From the NCBI RefSeq assembly GCF_003096675.1, contig NZ_QEKW01000027.1, positions 1 to 50,209 on the forward strand: a stretch of DNA of 50,209 nucleotides, written 5' to 3'. Shown here in pieces: positions 28,962 to 37,497 of this stretch. The stretch is from Actinomycetospora cinnamomea. GTDB lineage: Bacteria > Actinomycetota > Actinomycetes > Mycobacteriales > Pseudonocardiaceae. The translations under genes were made by a program, and so were the position numbers. The notes beneath the pieces were generated by a model that saw only the letters and a program-made list of their open reading frames with translations, searched no databases and was not told where the DNA came from. Within the stretch, counting starts at the first letter, position 1; the number at the start of each line of letters is the position of its first letter.

Positions 28962-30830
28962 GTGGGTCCTACGAAGAGTGAGATCGCGCCGACGAACCTC
29001 GACGAGCTCGTCACCCGTGTCGCGACCACCCTCATGGGAGTCGACTCCACGACCCTGCGGACCGCCGCCGAGGCCGTCCTGCGGGTGCTGGTGGAGTACT
29101 TCGAGGTCGACCTCAGTTTCCTGCGCTTCCACGACACCGCGCGGCGGGCCACCGTCCTCGTGGCCGAGTGGCCACCCCGCGAGGTCGTCCCCGACCCCGA
29201 CCCCCTGGGCGTCATCTCCTTCGAGTCGGCCGACCCGGCGTTCGCGGCGAGCGAGCACCTCGCCGACATCCTGATCATCCGTCCCTCCGACTCCGCCGCC
29301 TATCAGGAGCGGGTCAAGGAGGGGTCTGGGGTGGAGGAGACGTCGGTCGCGACCGTGCCGCTGCGCTCCGGCGGGAGCACCACCGGCACCCTCGGGTTCA
29401 TCAAGTACGGCGACCGGGGCTGGAACGCCGACGAGACCCGCGCGCTGCGGACCATCGCGACCCTGATCGCCCAGATGCAGGCCCGGCTCCTCGCCGAGGA
29501 CCAGCTGCGCCACATCGCCCACCACGACGAGCTGACGGGCCTGCCCAACCGCCGTGCGCTCCTGGCGCACCTCCAGGCGACCCTGACCTCCCCGCCGCCG
29601 GGGCCGCGTGCGCTGCTCTTCATCGACGTCGACCGGCTCAAGGCCACGAACGACTTCCTCGGCCACGACGCGGGCGACCGCTTCATCATCGCCGTGGCCG
29701 AGCGCATCCGGTCCGCGGTGGGCGTGGGCGACATGGTGGCCCGGCTCGGGGGAGACGAGTTCGTCGTCGCCCTCGCGGGCCTCGCGGACGAGGCGCAGGC
29801 CGCTACGGTCGCGGCACGGGTGCAACGCGCGATGGCCGAACCGATCCGGCTCGGGGGTCAGTCGCTGCGCCGCACCGTCAGCGTCGGGATCGCCGTGGCG
29901 CAGGCGCCGACGGCCGAGGTCGGGGTCTGGCTGCGCAGCGCCGACCAGGCCGTGCTCACCGCGAAGGACCACGGGGGCAACGAGGTCGTCACCTTCACCT
30001 CGGAGATGCGGGTGCGCGAGGAGGTGCGCGTCGCCGTGGAGATGAGCCTGCTCTCGGCGATCCGCGACGGCACGCTCGCGATCCACTACCAGCCGGTCGT
30101 CGACCTGCGGACCGGGACCGCCACCGGTGTCGAGGCCCTCCTGCGGTGGTACCACCCGACGCTGGGGCCGGTGTCCCCCGAGCTGTTCGTCGGCGTGGCC
30201 GAGGCGACCAACCTGGCCGGTGAGCTGGGCCGCTGGGTGCTCGACGGCGCGTGCCGCCAGCTCGCCGCGTGGCGCCGGGAGCGGCCCGACGTGATCGGCG
30301 GGAACTTCACCATGGCCGTGAACATCTCCCCGGTCCAGCTCCTCGCCGTCGACTTCGTCGACACGGTGGCGGAGGTGCTCGCCCGCCACGGCCTCACGGG
30401 CCGCGACCTGGTCCTCGAGGTCACCGAGCACGCCGTCGTCGGGGACGCCGACGCGGCGTCGGCGACGCTGCGCGGCCTGCGCCGGCTCGGCGTGTGCGTC
30501 GCCATCGACGACTTCGGCACCGGGTACAGCTCGCTCGCGCAGCTCAAGGCGCTCCCCGTCATGATCCTCAAGATCGATCGTGGGTTCGTCCAGGACCTCG
30601 GCCGGACGGCGGAGGACCTCTCGATCGTGCGCTCGATCGTCGGCCTGGCCCAGTCGTTCGGGCTCGACCTCATCGCCGAGGGCGTGGAGACCGAGCTCGC
30701 GGCCGAGACGTTGCTCGGGATGGGGTGCACCACCGCGCAGGGCTACCTGTTCTCCCGTCCCCTCCCGGCGGAGGGCCTGCTGAACTGGGTCAGCGCGCCG
30801 GCCGCGCCCGCCGTCCCGAGCCCGCGCTGA
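28962..30830 (+). CDS. GAF-GGDEF-EAL c-di-GMP enzyme
   Basis: 622 residues. GAF sensor at about 30-180. The diguanylate cyclase domain has a canonical RLGGDEF at about 260-266; the inhibitory RxxD site reads GVGD, so product inhibition is probably lost. The EAL domain is at about 370-610, with VEALLRW, NISPVQL, LEVTEHA, DDFGTGYSSL, LKIDRGF and AEGVETE, which give all metal and catalytic positions. It can thus both make and break c-di-GMP. The cytoplasmic GAF should bind a small ligand. Length and place match mycobacterial Rv1354c (623 residues, recalled), again beside the E1/nitroreductase gene. Confidence 0.92.
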   Translation: MGPTKSEIAPTNLDELVTRVATTLMGVDSTTLRTAAEAVLRVLVEYFEVDLSFLRFHDTARRATVLVAEWPPREVVPDPDPLGVISFESADPAFAASEHLADILIIRPSDSAAYQERVKEGSGVEETSVATVPLRSGGSTTGTLGFIKYGDRGWNADETRALRTIATLIAQMQARLLAEDQLRHIAHHDELTGLPNRRALLAHLQATLTSPPPGPRALLFIDVDRLKATNDFLGHDAGDRFIIAVAERIRSAVGVGDMVARLGGDEFVVALAGLADEAQAATVAARVQRAMAEPIRLGGQSLRRTVSVGIAVAQAPTAEVGVWLRSADQAVLTAKDHGGNEVVTFTSEMRVREEVRVAVEMSLLSAIRDGTLAIHYQPVVDLRTGTATGVEALLRWYHPTLGPVSPELFVGVAEATNLAGELGRWVLDGACRQLAAWRRERPDVIGGNFTMAVNISPVQLLAVDFVDTVAEVLARHGLTGRDLVLEVTEHAVVGDADAASATLRGLRRLGVCVAIDDFGTGYSSLAQLKALPVMILKIDRGFVQDLGRTAEDLSIVRSIVGLAQSFGLDLIAEGVETELAAETLLGMGCTTAQGYLFSRPLPAEGLLNWVSAPAAPAVPSPR

Positions 30831-30836
30831 GGGGGC

Positions 30837-32351
30837 TCACCGGCCGAGTCGCTGCTCCAGCGCCGCGACGGTGGCCCGCGCGCCGTCGGTGTGCAGCGCG
30901 TCGAGGTGCGCCCGGTAGGCCGTGGTGAAGCGCTCGTCGTCGACCAGGTCGCCGAACAGGTCCCGGTCGGCCAGGAACGCGAGCGGCTCGTCGGGGTAGC
31001 GGCGCGCGGCGGCGATGCGGTCCTCGGCGCGTCCCGTGTCGACGACCTCGATCGGCTCGCCGGACTCGTCGACGCCTTCGGCGTAGCGGGCCCACGCCGC
31101 GACGACCAGCGCCGAGCGCTCGATCTCGCCGTGCCCACCCTGCCGGCTGTTCTCCAGGTTGGTCCGGATGACCGGCACCAGCCAGGTGGGGATGCGGTCG
31201 GAGCTCTCGGCGGCGAGGCGCGCGAGGGTGTCGCGGATCTCCGGGTTGGCGAAGCGCCGGATCAGCGTGGCCTTGTAGTCGTCGAGGTCCACGCCCGGCA
31301 CCGGCGCGAGCGTCGGCGTGGCCTCGCGGTCCATGTATGCGCGGGTGAAGCCGGCGAACAGCTCGTCGCCCGCGACCTCGTGGGCGTAGCGGTACCCCGC
31401 GAGGTAGCCGAGGTAGGCGATGGCCTGGTGGCTCGCGTTGAGCAGTCGCAGCTTCATCAGCTCGTAGGGCTCGACGTCGTCGACCACCTGCACCCCGACG
31501 TCCTCGAACCGAGGACGGCCGGCGGCGAACCGGTCCTCGAGCACCCACTGCGTGAACGGCTCGCACACCACCGGCCAGGCATCCTCGATGCCGAAGCGTT
31601 CGACGAGCTCGGCACGGTCGGCGTCGGTGGTGCGCGGGGTGATCCGGTCGACCATGGAGTTGGGGAACGGGACCTCGGCGTCGATCCAGTCCGCCAGCTG
31701 CGGATCACGCCGCCGCGCGTATGCGGTGATCATGGCCTGGGCGACGTGCCCGTTCCCCTGGATGTTGTCGCAGCTCATCACGGTGAACGGGCCCGTGCCG
31801 TCGGCGCGGCGGCGGCGCAGCGCCTCGACGAGGAATCCGAACGTCGTCCGCGGCGCGGTCCCCTCCGGCGCGTCGATGTCGGCGCGGATGGCCGGGTCGC
31901 GGTCGTCGAACTCCCCGGTGCTCGCGTTCTTGTGGTAGCCGCCCTCGGTCACGGTGAGGCTGACGATCCGGGTGGCCGGATCGGTCATGCGGTCGAGGAC
32001 GGCCTCGGGGTCGGCGGGGGCGTAGAGGTAGTCGACGATCGAGCCGACGACCCGGGGCTCGCGGGAGCCGTCGGAGTGCTTGAGCACGAGCGTGTAGAGG
32101 TCGTCCTGCGCCTCGGTGACCTCGGCCATCCGCTGGTCGGCCTCGAGCACCCCGACCCCGCAGATGCCCCAGTCGAGGGCCCCGCCCCGCTCCATCAGGG
32201 CATCGAGGTACATCGCCTGGTGTGCCCGGTGGAACCCGCCCACGCCGAAGTGCACGATCCCGACCGAGACCGCGGACCGGTCGTAGGACGGGCCCGGGAC
32301 CTCGGGAGGGAGGTCGGGCAGGGTCGCCGCCGTCAGCGTCGTCGCAGCCAC
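30837..32351 (-). CDS. mannitol/fructuronate-type polyol dehydrogenase
   Basis: 504 residues of the long-chain mannitol dehydrogenase family. The NAD site is SVGIVHFGVGGFHRAHQAMY near residue 30. Further markers are LTVTEGGYHKN, VMSCDNIQGNGHVAQAMI and VPFPNSMVDRITPRT with the conserved Asn near residue 200, then the QWVLEDRFAAGRP block. It oxidises mannitol to fructose or reduces fructuronate; the sequence alone does not separate these. GTG 32351 is chosen because a CATAGT -10 box ends seven bases upstream; GTG 32360 overlaps that box. It converges on the GGDEF-EAL gene with a six-base gap and no hairpin. Confidence 0.88.
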   Translation of the reverse strand: MAATTLTAATLPDLPPEVPGPSYDRSAVSVGIVHFGVGGFHRAHQAMYLDALMERGGALDWGICGVGVLEADQRMAEVTEAQDDLYTLVLKHSDGSREPRVVGSIVDYLYAPADPEAVLDRMTDPATRIVSLTVTEGGYHKNASTGEFDDRDPAIRADIDAPEGTAPRTTFGFLVEALRRRRADGTGPFTVMSCDNIQGNGHVAQAMITAYARRRDPQLADWIDAEVPFPNSMVDRITPRTTDADRAELVERFGIEDAWPVVCEPFTQWVLEDRFAAGRPRFEDVGVQVVDDVEPYELMKLRLLNASHQAIAYLGYLAGYRYAHEVAGDELFAGFTRAYMDREATPTLAPVPGVDLDDYKATLIRRFANPEIRDTLARLAAESSDRIPTWLVPVIRTNLENSRQGGHGEIERSALVVAAWARYAEGVDESGEPIEVVDTGRAEDRIAAARRYPDEPLAFLADRDLFGDLVDDERFTTAYRAHLDALHTDGARATVAALEQRLGR

Positions 32352-32358
32352 GTCGCCC

Positions 32359-32364
32359 ACTATG
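32359..32364 (-). promoter_or_regulatory. -10 box of the polyol dehydrogenase gene
   Basis: CATAGT on the minus strand, seven bases before GTG 32351; used to choose the start. Confidence 0.45.
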
Positions 32365-32435
32365 GCGTGGACCGTCCCGCGAACGCAGCAGGCGCGCGTC
32401 GGAGATCGCTCCGGCTGCTCCGGCGGCCAGGTGCC

Positions 32436-32912
32436 TCACCCCCGTTCGACCACCGCCCGGACCGAGGCGAGGGTGGCCGGGATACTGGTGCGGGCGTCGT
32501 TCGTGCGCAGCTCGACGCCGTCGTCGCCGAACCGTTCCCGGAGGACGTCGCGTGCCGCGGGAGGGAGGACCCAGCGGTGGGTCAGGCGGGTGCCGTCGCC
32601 CTCGGGCTCCATCTCGAAGCCCCACCGCACCAGGCCGTTGACCTCCCAGGCGAACTCCCGGCCCGGGTCGGCGGCGACCACCTCGCTGCGGGTGTCCCAG
32701 TCGCGGCCGGGACGGGAGTTGTGCCCCACGAACCGTGCCCCGACCTGCGGGCCCTCGGCGTCCTCCCACTCGCAGGCGCGGGTGAAGACGCTCCACTCGC
32801 CGGTGCGGGTGACGTCGGAGACCACGTCGTAGACCTGCTGCGGGGTCGCGGCGACGTGGGTCGAGTCGGCGAGGATCCAGGTGTCGGGCGCGGGGGTCTC
32901 CACGGCCCCCAT
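32436..32912 (-). CDS. SRPBCC (START-like) family protein
   Basis: 158 residues from ATG 32912. Pattern of the polyketide cyclase/SRPBCC fold: ILADSTHVAATPQQVYDVVS at the N-terminus, then WSVFTRACEWEDAEGPQVGA, WEVNGLVRWGFEMEP and TRLTHRWVLPP strands, ending in the long C-terminal helix. The fold makes a hydrophobic pocket that binds lipids or ring compounds; function not predictable. The reading frame is open 79 codons further upstream, but that part is Arg/Pro-rich and has no family similarity. It lies 69 bases after fprB and may share its transcript. Confidence 0.78.
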   Translation of the reverse strand: MGAVETPAPDTWILADSTHVAATPQQVYDVVSDVTRTGEWSVFTRACEWEDAEGPQVGARFVGHNSRPGRDWDTRSEVVAADPGREFAWEVNGLVRWGFEMEPEGDGTRLTHRWVLPPAARDVLRERFGDDGVELRTNDARTSIPATLASVRAVVERG

Positions 32913-32980
32913 CGTGACGTCCACCGTGCCGACGCGCCCGGGCGGGCGCGGTGCGGGTCCTGCCTCGACGGGTCCTGGCG

Positions 32981-34507
32981 CTACGTCGCCCGTGACGACC
33001 CGCGGTGGGCGGCGCGGCGCAGGACCCCGCCCCGTCGCGGGCGGGGTCCGATGACACGGTTCTTCCCGTCCTCGATGAGGGACGCCACCGTCTCGGCGGC
33101 GTCGCGGCGGTTGGTGCCGATGCCACCACCGGGCCCGCGCTTGATCCAACCGACGACGTAGGTGCCGGGCCGTCCCTCAACGCGTCCCGCGTCGTGCGGG
33201 ACCGTGCCGGTCTCGTCGTCGAACGGCAGGCCGGTCAGCGGACGTCCGCGGTGGCCGATGGCGCGCACCACCAGGCCCGCGGGCAGCTCGTCGGGCCCGT
33301 CCGGCCCGTCGACGCGCACCCCCGACACATGACCGTCCCCGAGCAGGGCCCGGGGCGTGGCGTGGAAGCGCAGGACGACCCGCCGGCGGCCGGCGGCCGG
33401 CGGGGTGTCCTCGGGGCGGCACCGGGGCACGTCGCGCAGCAGCGCCGCGTGGTCGCCCGGCGCCGCCGTGTCGATCGCGCGACCGACTCGGGGATCGCGA
33501 TCGTCGACGACGACCTCGAGGTCCTCGCGGTGCAACAGCGCGGTCAGCTCGCCACGGGTGTAGGCGGCGTGCTCCGGTCCACGACGCCCCAGCAGGACGA
33601 CCTCGCGCACCCGGCTCGCGCGCAGCCGGCCCAGCGCTGCGGTGTGGATGGCGGTGCCGGCGAGGCGGTCCGGGTCCGCGGTGAGGATCCGGGCGATGTC
33701 GAGGGCGACGTTGCCGGTGCCGACCACCGCCACCCGGGCGGCGTCCTCCGCGTCGACGGGGACGGCGTGCGCGGCGATCTCGGGATGGCCGTTGTACCAG
33801 CCGACGACCGTGGTCGAGGGCAGGTGACCGGGCAGCCGCTCGCCGGGGATGCCGAGGTCACGCGCGGTCGGCGCGCCCACTGCGTAGACGACGGCGTCGT
33901 GGCGGTGCCCCAGCTCCTCGACACCGATGTCGCGGCCCACCTCCGTGTCGAGGCGCAGCCGGAGCCGGTGGTGGTCGTGGTAGCGGGCGAACGACTCGCC
34001 GATGCGTTTGGTGTCCGGGTGGTCGGGGGCGACGCCGAAGCGCACGAGACCCCCGGCGACCGGGAGCCGGTCGTAGAGCGTGACGCGGGCGGTGGTGTGC
34101 AGCAGCAGGTCCTGCACCGTGTACATCCCGGCGGGTCCGCTGCCGACGACCGCGACGTCGAGGTCCGGGAAGTCGGCCGGCAGCACCCGGTCGAACCGCA
34201 CCGGGCCCCACGCGTGGAACAGCGGCGAGCCCGCCGGGGGCGCGGCCGGCTCGGTGCCCGCGAAGTACTCGGCGTTGACGGCCGGGTAGTCCGCGAGCGC
34301 ACCGGTCAACGTCTCGGCCGGGAACACCGCGTCCACCGGGCACACCTCGGCGCACGCCCCGCAGTCGATGCACGTCCGCGGGTCGACGTAGAGCATGTCC
34401 GTGGTGCCGAAGTCGGGCTCGTCCGGCGTCGGGTGGATGCAGTTGACCGGGCACGCCGTGACGCACGAGGCGTCGGTGCAGCACAGCTGCGTGATGGCGT
34501 AGGGCAC
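32981..34507 (-). CDS. fprB: ferredoxin-fused ferredoxin-NADP reductase (FprB type)
   Basis: 508 residues. Residues 1-70 are a two-cluster bacterial ferredoxin (CTDASCVTACPVNCIHPTP and CIDCGACAEVCPVDA). From about residue 105 comes an adrenodoxin-reductase-like flavoprotein: FAD loop VVGSGPAGMYTVQDLL, NADPH loop VVGTGNVALDIARIL and the C-terminal GWIKRGPGGGIGTNRRDA. It passes electrons from NADPH to iron-sulfur acceptors. GTG start. It follows the AurF-like oxygenase by seven bases, as mycobacterial fprB follows Rv0885 (recalled), so it is probably that oxygenase's reductase. A basic tail of about 25 residues extends past the usual end. Confidence 0.92.
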   Translation of the reverse strand: MPYAITQLCCTDASCVTACPVNCIHPTPDEPDFGTTDMLYVDPRTCIDCGACAEVCPVDAVFPAETLTGALADYPAVNAEYFAGTEPAAPPAGSPLFHAWGPVRFDRVLPADFPDLDVAVVGSGPAGMYTVQDLLLHTTARVTLYDRLPVAGGLVRFGVAPDHPDTKRIGESFARYHDHHRLRLRLDTEVGRDIGVEELGHRHDAVVYAVGAPTARDLGIPGERLPGHLPSTTVVGWYNGHPEIAAHAVPVDAEDAARVAVVGTGNVALDIARILTADPDRLAGTAIHTAALGRLRASRVREVVLLGRRGPEHAAYTRGELTALLHREDLEVVVDDRDPRVGRAIDTAAPGDHAALLRDVPRCRPEDTPPAAGRRRVVLRFHATPRALLGDGHVSGVRVDGPDGPDELPAGLVVRAIGHRGRPLTGLPFDDETGTVPHDAGRVEGRPGTYVVGWIKRGPGGGIGTNRRDAAETVASLIEDGKNRVIGPRPRRGGVLRRAAHRGSSRAT

Positions 34508-34514
34508 GGCGGGT

Positions 34515-35408
34515 CTACAGGACGTGCGCGGCGCGGTAGAGCGCCTTGGCCGGCGCGGTGAGGAGCCCGGCGGAATCGAGGAACTCCATCAGCCCGGCGC
34601 AGCTCGAGCGCAGCAGGGCGCGATGGTTCTGGTTGCGCCGCGCCTCGCGCTTGGCGCGCTTCGGATCGAGCCCCGCGTTCTCGTAGACCTTGCCGTTCCA
34701 CATGCTCGTGACGATGAAGTAGCCGGCGAAGGCCACCACGAGGGCGTTGAACCGGCGACGCGCGGCGCTCGCGCCCTGCAGGCGCTCCCGGGTCTCCTCG
34801 CGGGCGAAGCGCATGTGTCGCGCCTCCTCGACCACGTGGATGTTGTTGATCGTGCGGGCGAACGGGGCGACGCGCTCGTCGCGCATCCAGTCGCGCTGCA
34901 TCACGTCGAGGACCTCCTCGGCCACGAGGATCGCGGCGTAGGCGGCCTCGCCCCTCGCGAGGGTCTTGAACAGCCGACCGCCCTCGATCACGTGCCGCGG
35001 CGGGCGGTAGGCGGGCGCCCCGAGCTTCGTCGCGCCGCGGGCGAACATGATCGAGTGCCGGCACTCGTCCGCGATCTCGGTCAGCGCCCACTGGAACGCG
35101 GGGTCGGTCGGGTCCTTCGCGTAGAAGTCCCGGAGGACCATCTGCTGCAGGATCATCTCGAACCAGATGCCGGTGCTCGCCACCGACGCCGCCTCCTGGC
35201 GGGTCAACGCCGCGCGCTGCTCCTCGGTCATCTCGGCCCAGTAGGCGGTGCCGTAGAGCGTGCTCCACTCCGGGCTCGCGCCGTGGTGGCGCGGGTCGAC
35301 CGGGCTGTCCCAGTCCACCTCGCGCAGCGGGTCGTAGGAGAGCTGGTCGGACGAGTCGAGCAGCCGTGCCGCGACGTCCGCCCGGGTGTCGTGCTCCGCG
35401 GTCGTCAT
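34515..35408 (-). CDS. AurF-like diiron oxygenase
   Basis: 297 residues. Helical diiron protein with ligand motifs EIADECRHSIMFARG (ExxxxH type, near residue 120), VAEEVLDVM near residue 160 and HVVEEARHMRF near residue 190. The last has the His-x3-Glu-x2-His spacing of the AurF p-aminobenzoate N-oxygenase group. ATG 35408 has GGAGG eight bases upstream. Expressed with the FprB-type reductase just downstream. Substrate unknown; N-oxygenation of an arylamine is the family precedent only. Confidence 0.86.
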   Translation of the reverse strand: MTTAEHDTRADVAARLLDSSDQLSYDPLREVDWDSPVDPRHHGASPEWSTLYGTAYWAEMTEEQRAALTRQEAASVASTGIWFEMILQQMVLRDFYAKDPTDPAFQWALTEIADECRHSIMFARGATKLGAPAYRPPRHVIEGGRLFKTLARGEAAYAAILVAEEVLDVMQRDWMRDERVAPFARTINNIHVVEEARHMRFAREETRERLQGASAARRRFNALVVAFAGYFIVTSMWNGKVYENAGLDPKRAKREARRNQNHRALLRSSCAGLMEFLDSAGLLTAPAKALYRAAHVL

Positions 35409-35433
35409 GCATCCTCCTGGGCCGTACCGACGT

Positions 35434-35474
35434 TCACTGTTACCTGGAGTTGGTGATACCCAAGGTAACGGTGA
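35434..35474. promoter_or_regulatory. long inverted repeat upstream of the diiron oxygenase
   Basis: TCACTGTTACC (35434-35444) faces GGTAACGGTGA (35464-35474), with 10 of 11 pairs matching across a 19-base spacer. It lies 26-66 bases before the oxygenase start, over the likely promoter. The inner GTTACC/GGTAAC arms and the spacing suit a dimeric repressor of the TetR class. The regulator is unidentified; the nearest TetR genes are at 36830 and 38591. Confidence 0.5.
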
Positions 35475-35527
35475 CACCATGTCCGGGTAGGTACCGGGAG
35501 GTGTGCTCGCGGTCACGGCGACCGCCG

Positions 35528-36778
35528 TCACGCCGGCAGGTGACCGACCTCCGCCTGGCGCTCACCGAACCAGCGCGCGAGCTCCCGCTCGGTGGCCCGG
35601 TCACCGGCCCGTTCCAGGAACCGGCGTCCGGCCCGCGTCGGTGCGGCGAGGCCGGACGCGACGAGGTTGACGGCGATGCCCGGCAGGACGATCGCGGCGC
35701 TCGCGCGGGGGAGTCCGAGGTCGCGCAGGCCCTCGACGCCGAGGAAGAAGCGCAGCAGGCCGAGCAGCTTCGCCCGCGCGACCCGGCCCCGCCAGCCCGG
35801 CAGGGCGCCGTGGCCGTCGACCAGCGCCTGGGTCAGCGCCGCCCCGGCCGGCGTGACGTCGTCCTGCACGCGCAGCACGTGGTAGTTGAAGACGTTCTGC
35901 TCGCGCTCGGTGTCGAACAGCCAGTCCTCGTCGACGCCCATGAGCCAGCCGACGTACTTCCACAGGTGCATCACCGCCCGCGACTCCTCGCGCGTCACGA
36001 TCCGCCCCAGCGCGCGCGAGCCGAGCAGTGCGGTGCTGTTGAACAGCCCGAGCGTCGTCGCCAGGTCGGTCTGGTTGATCGGCAGGCCCCAGCGCGCCGC
36101 GTCCCACCGCCCGTTGGTCTCGAAGGCGCGGTCGACCAGCGCGTGCATGGCGCGCACGTGCACGGTCAGCCGGAAGCCCTCGCCCTCGCGGCGCATCCCG
36201 CCCGGCGCCGTGACGCCCCGGCCCCAGGTCTCGGTCTCGCCGAGGCGGCGCATCGCCGTGTCGCCGGTGAGCCCGCCCGTCGCCACGAGCAGGTCGGCGG
36301 GGCCGCCGAAGCGGTAGCCGCCGATGAGCGAGAGGGCGAGCAGCACGTCGATGCGCGTGCGCCCGAGGCGGCGGAACGCCCGGGCGCCGCGTTCGAGGAG
36401 CGGCCAGTCGACCCACGGCGGGACGTCGTCGACGACCGCGAAGAAGCGGCGGAGCTCGGGCGCGGCGTCGGGGACGGCGTCGACGCCGTGGTCCAGCGCG
36501 GTGTGGAACTGGCGCATGGTCACCCGGCGCGGGTCGCCGGTCGGGCGCTTCATCGCCGCGGCCAGCGCCGCGCCGAGCTCGTCGCGGCTCTGCATGCGCC
36601 GGCCGAGCTCGGCGACCAGGTGCGGGTCGAGCTCGCGGACCCCGGCCGCGATCCGCAGCGGGCGTGCGAGGCGGGCGCTGCGCCCGGGAGCGCCGCGGAA
36701 CCGGGTCGGGGGTGTCGCCGTCGGTGCCGTCGTCGGGGGGCTCGCGTCGTCCACCGGCTGTGCGACCATGACGTCCAT
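35528..36778 (-). CDS. MpaB-family (DUF2236) oxygenase
   Basis: 416 residues. Family markers of the latex-clearing/MpaB heme oxygenase group: LSLIGGYRFGGPADLLVATG, ETETWGRGVTAPGGMRREGE, a TVHVRAMHALVD histidine block near residue 210, WGLPINQTDLATTLGLFNS and WKYVGWLMGVDEDWL near residue 280. Heme would be held by conserved His residues, and members cleave or oxidise hydrophobic substrates. ATG 36778; a second ATG at 36769 is possible. Divergent from a TetR gene 51 bases away, probably its regulator. Confidence 0.85.
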   Translation of the reverse strand: MDVMVAQPVDDASPPTTAPTATPPTRFRGAPGRSARLARPLRIAAGVRELDPHLVAELGRRMQSRDELGAALAAAMKRPTGDPRRVTMRQFHTALDHGVDAVPDAAPELRRFFAVVDDVPPWVDWPLLERGARAFRRLGRTRIDVLLALSLIGGYRFGGPADLLVATGGLTGDTAMRRLGETETWGRGVTAPGGMRREGEGFRLTVHVRAMHALVDRAFETNGRWDAARWGLPINQTDLATTLGLFNSTALLGSRALGRIVTREESRAVMHLWKYVGWLMGVDEDWLFDTEREQNVFNYHVLRVQDDVTPAGAALTQALVDGHGALPGWRGRVARAKLLGLLRFFLGVEGLRDLGLPRASAAIVLPGIAVNLVASGLAAPTRAGRRFLERAGDRATERELARWFGERQAEVGHLPA

Positions 36779-36784
36779 GCTGAT

Positions 36785-36810
36785 GCGAGTACTTGCTCGC
36801 CTTCAACTCG
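36785..36810. promoter_or_regulatory. nested inverted repeats between mpaB-like and tetR genes
   Basis: GCGAG and CTCGC (36785-36789, 36796-36800) pair around TACTTG. The overlapping CGAGT and ACTCG (36786-36790, 36806-36810) form a wider repeat. The site fills the 51-base divergent gap and is the natural operator for the TetR at 36830. Confidence 0.45.
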
Positions 36811-36829
36811 CGTTCCCTCGGAGCGGGCG

Positions 36830-37465
36830 GTGAGCCCGCGGGAGCGGCGGGCGCCCCGGCAGGCGCGGTCCCGGGCGACGGTCGAGCGGATCGTCGCCGC
36901 GGGCCGTGCGGTGCTGCTCGAGCGCGGGTGGGACGGGGTGACCACCAACCACGTCGCCGCCGCGGCGGGCGTCAGTCCGGGGTCGCTGTACCAGTACTTC
37001 CCGGACAAGGAGGCCGTGCTCGACGAGGTGGTCGACCGCGAGACCGTGCACCTCGAGGCTCGCATCTCGCGCGCGTTCGTCGACACCCTGCGCGCTCCGT
37101 CCCGAGGTGACGTCGTGCGCCGCAACGTCGAGGCGCTGCTCGACGCGTTCGGCGAGCAGCCCGCGATGACCCGCGTCCTCGCCGACCAGATGCCCCGTGG
37201 CGCGGGGAGCCGGCGCGCGGCCTTCGCGCGGCGCGTCGACGAGCTCGTCGCGGCGGTGCTCGCCGGGCAGGACACGGGGCAGCGGCGGCCCGACGTGATG
37301 GCCTGGGTGATGGTCCGCGCCGTCGAGCAGGCGACCATCGGCTGGGTCCTCGAGGACCCACCCGTCGACCGCGCGGATCTGGTCGACGAGCTGACCCTGC
37401 TGGTGACCCGCTACCTGGAGAGGCGCTGGGATCGGGAGGTGGCGCGGAGCACCGCCTCCGACTAG
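36830..37465 (+). CDS. TetR-family transcriptional regulator
   Basis: 211 residues. Helix-turn-helix RATVERIVAAGRAVLLERGW, then VTTNHVAAAAGVSPGSLYQY with recognition helix SPGSLYQYFPDKEAV near residue 45. The C-terminal domain matches the AefR/TetR_C_33-like layout (AMTRVLADQMPRG, then RPDVMAWVMVRAVEQA). GTG 36830 overlaps a GAGCGGG purine tract. Divergent from the MpaB-family oxygenase gene; likely repressor of it and of itself. Confidence 0.86.
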   Translation: MSPRERRAPRQARSRATVERIVAAGRAVLLERGWDGVTTNHVAAAAGVSPGSLYQYFPDKEAVLDEVVDRETVHLEARISRAFVDTLRAPSRGDVVRRNVEALLDAFGEQPAMTRVLADQMPRGAGSRRAAFARRVDELVAAVLAGQDTGQRRPDVMAWVMVRAVEQATIGWVLEDPPVDRADLVDELTLLVTRYLERRWDREVARSTASD

Positions 37466-37466
37466 C

Positions 37467-37487
37467 TTCGCAACGAGTTGTTGCAAA
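37467..37487. promoter_or_regulatory. 21-bp near-palindrome before the truncated P450
   Basis: TTCGCAAC and GTTGCAAA pair at seven of eight positions around GAGTT, 11 bases before ATG 37498. A -10-like TAGCTT at 37463-37468 touches its left edge, so a bound repressor would block initiation. It begins two bases after the upstream TetR stop. Confidence 0.45.
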
Positions 37488-37497
37488 GAGTGGACCG

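Noticed and set aside
32913..33149. N-terminal extension of the SRPBCC protein
   Set aside because: The frame is open, but the sequence is Arg/Pro-rich, overlaps the fprB 3' end and lacks family similarity. ATG 32912 gives a normal length.
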